Shown here in pieces: positions 62,762 through 64,000 of a stretch of DNA of 64,000 nucleotides. The stretch comes from Microbacterium sp. (lineage in GTDB: Bacteria; Actinomycetota; Actinomycetes; Actinomycetales; Microbacteriaceae). The position numbers and the translations under genes are program-made. The notes beneath the pieces were generated by a model. That model saw only the letters and a program-made list of their open reading frames with translations, was not told where the DNA came from and did no database searches. The stretch spans positions 558,001 through 622,000 of the forward strand of contig JAITLK010000002.1 of assembly GCA_031277945.1 (NCBI GenBank), written 5' to 3'. The first letter of the stretch is position 1; each line of letters opens with the position of its first letter.

Positions 62762-64000
62762 ATGACCACCCTGCCGCCCTACCAGGACGCCTCCCTCCCG
62801 ATCCCGGCCCGCGTCGACGACCTCGTCTCGCGCATGAGCGTCGAGGAGAAGGTCGGGCAGATGATGCAGCTCGACGCCCGCGACGACCTCGTCGACCAGG
62901 TGACGCACAAGCATGTCGGCTCCATTCTTCACGCGTCCCCCGAGCGGTTGCAGCAGGCTCACGCGCTGACCGATGGCACACGGCTGCGCATCCCGCTCAT
63001 CGTGGGCGAGGACTGCATCCACGGCCACTCCTTCTTCGAGGGCGCCACCATCTACCCCACGCAGCTCGGCATGGCCGGCTCCTGGAACGCTGAGCTCATC
63101 GAGAAGGCGGCGCGTGCCACCGCCGTGGAGGTCTCGGCCACCGGGGTGCACTGGACGTTCTCCCCTGTGCTGTGCATCACGCGTGACCTGCGATGGGGAC
63201 GCGTGAACGAGACGTTCGGGGAGGACCCGTATCTGATCGGTGAGCTCGCCTCCGCCATGGTTCGCGGCTACCAGGGTGAGGGCCTGAGCGATCCGACCGC
63301 GATCCTCGCCACCGCCAAGCACTTCGCCGGGTACTCGGAGACCCAGGGGGGTCGAGACGCCAGCGAAGCCGACATCTCCCGACGGAAGCTGCGCTCCTGG
63401 TTCCTGCCTCCGTTCGAACGAGTGGCCCGCGAGGGTGCGCGCACCTTCATGCTCGGCTACCAGTCCACCGATGGCGTTCCGATCACGGTGAACGACTGGC
63501 TGCTCACCGACGTGCTCCGGGGCGAGTGGGGCTACACCGGCACTCTGATCACGGACTGGGACAACGTCGGCCGCATGGTGTGGGAGCAGCGGGTGCAGCC
63601 GGACTACGCACACGCCGCGGCAGCAGCCGTCATCGCGGGCAACGACATGATCATGACCACACCCGGGTTCTTCGAGGGCGCGCTCGACGCCATCAGCATG
63701 GGGCTGCTCTCAGAGGCGGATCTGGATCGTGCCGTGCGGCGCATCCTGACGCTGAAGTTCGAGCTGGGCCTCTTCGAGGATCCGCGCCGCCCCGATGCGG
63801 ACCGGATCACCGCGGCACTGCGTACTCCCGATCACCGCGCGCTGAACCTCGACCTCACTCGCCGCTCGCTGGTCTTGCTGGAGAATGACGGCGTTCTGCC
63901 ACTGGATGTCTCTCGGGAGCCCGGCGCGGGGGTGGCTGCGGCTCCCCGCCGCATCGCCGTCGTGGGTCCTCTCGCCGACGACGCGCAGACCCAGCTAGGC
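62762..64000 (+). CDS. Glycoside hydrolase family 3 beta-glucosidase/xylosidase-like (3' end outside window)
   Basis: The first 413 residues of a GH3 enzyme run off the window. The N-terminal (beta/alpha)8 domain is complete: SVEEKVGQMMQLDAR, LIVGEDCIHGH, SWNAELIEKAARATAVEVSATGVHWTFSPVL, RVNETFGEDPYLIGELA and the KHFAGYSETQGGRDAS loop. The catalytic nucleophile is Asp265 in TLITDWDNVG. It continues into the second domain (LTRRSLVLLENDGVLPL). Without a signal peptide it acts in the cytoplasm on sugars imported by the adjacent ABC transporter. AAGGAG precedes the ATG. Whether it cleaves glucosides or xylosides is unclear. Confidence 0.9.
   Translation, partial: MTTLPPYQDASLPIPARVDDLVSRMSVEEKVGQMMQLDARDDLVDQVTHKHVGSILHASPERLQQAHALTDGTRLRIPLIVGEDCIHGHSFFEGATIYPTQLGMAGSWNAELIEKAARATAVEVSATGVHWTFSPVLCITRDLRWGRVNETFGEDPYLIGELASAMVRGYQGEGLSDPTAILATAKHFAGYSETQGGRDASEADISRRKLRSWFLPPFERVAREGARTFMLGYQSTDGVPITVNDWLLTDVLRGEWGYTGTLITDWDNVGRMVWEQRVQPDYAHAAAAAVIAGNDMIMTTPGFFEGALDAISMGLLSEADLDRAVRRILTLKFELGLFEDPRRPDADRITAALRTPDHRALNLDLTRRSLVLLENDGVLPLDVSREPGAGVAAAPRRIAVVGPLADDAQTQLG

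Overview
This 64 kb window is high-GC actinobacterial chromosome, most likely from Microbacterium or a close relative in the Microbacteriaceae. The evidence is the strong GC bias at third codon positions, frequent GTG starts with GTGA/ATGA stop-start overlaps, and a run of housekeeping genes typical of that family (DUF3159-DUF3710-dut-DUF3093, DUF4193, sepH, parC, parE, racemase genes, principal sigma factor, PAC2, pepA, lpdA, sucB, DUF4191, RDD, glnA, glnA2-glnE, ppgK, rnpB). No tRNA, rRNA, CRISPR, prophage or transposase was recognised.

Layout. (1) 1-5725: an iron-siderophore importer on the minus strand (ATPase, lipoprotein, fused double permease cut by the window start) with a DtxR/IdeR-type iron box upstream, followed by an AraC regulator and a serine hydrolase. 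(2) 5778-8880: aconitase with a terminator, an interleaved double inverted repeat at its 3' side and a perfect 24-bp palindrome at its 5' side. (3) 8977-19729: DUF3159-DUF3710-dut, DUF3093, DUF4193, sepH, a phosphodiesterase, and the two topoisomerase IV subunits facing each other. (4) 19802-22768: two alanine-racemase-like genes that appear to have lost complementary halves of the active site, divergent from an ATP-grasp ligase. This is the most unusual locus here. (5) 22833-30804: F420-ligase-like gene, rpoD, PAC2, pepA, lpdA and the two-lipoyl-domain E2 gene sucB. (6) 30912-36593: DUF4097 with a LuxR/histidine-kinase two-component system, a one-TM protein with a possible pseudokinase-like N-terminus, DUF4191 and RDD proteins. 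(7) 36617-39278: glnA behind a GlnR-type box, then a CmtR-like metal sensor with a small cation-efflux protein. (8) 39851-47283: two LPxTG surface proteins with repeat stalks and a divergent LuxR-type regulator. (9) 47293-53896: glnA2-glnE-HAD, a SPOR-like small protein, ppgK and the RNase P RNA. (10) 53923-57072: a short PolA-type polymerase, a coiled-coil zinc-ribbon protein and a TetR regulator. (11) 57159-64000: a peptide/oligosaccharide-type ABC importer ending in a GH3 glycosidase cut by the window end.

Functional links. Nitrogen control is well represented: GlnA carries the adenylylation tyrosine loop, GlnE is the adenylyltransferase, GlnA2 lacks that loop, and the GlnR-type box sits before glnA. 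Carbon metabolism includes aconitase, the E2 and E3 subunits, polyphosphate glucokinase and an oligosaccharide uptake/cleavage locus. The racemase pair plus ATP-grasp gene could make and attach a D-amino acid for the B-type peptidoglycan of this family. That is inference, not demonstrated by the sequence.
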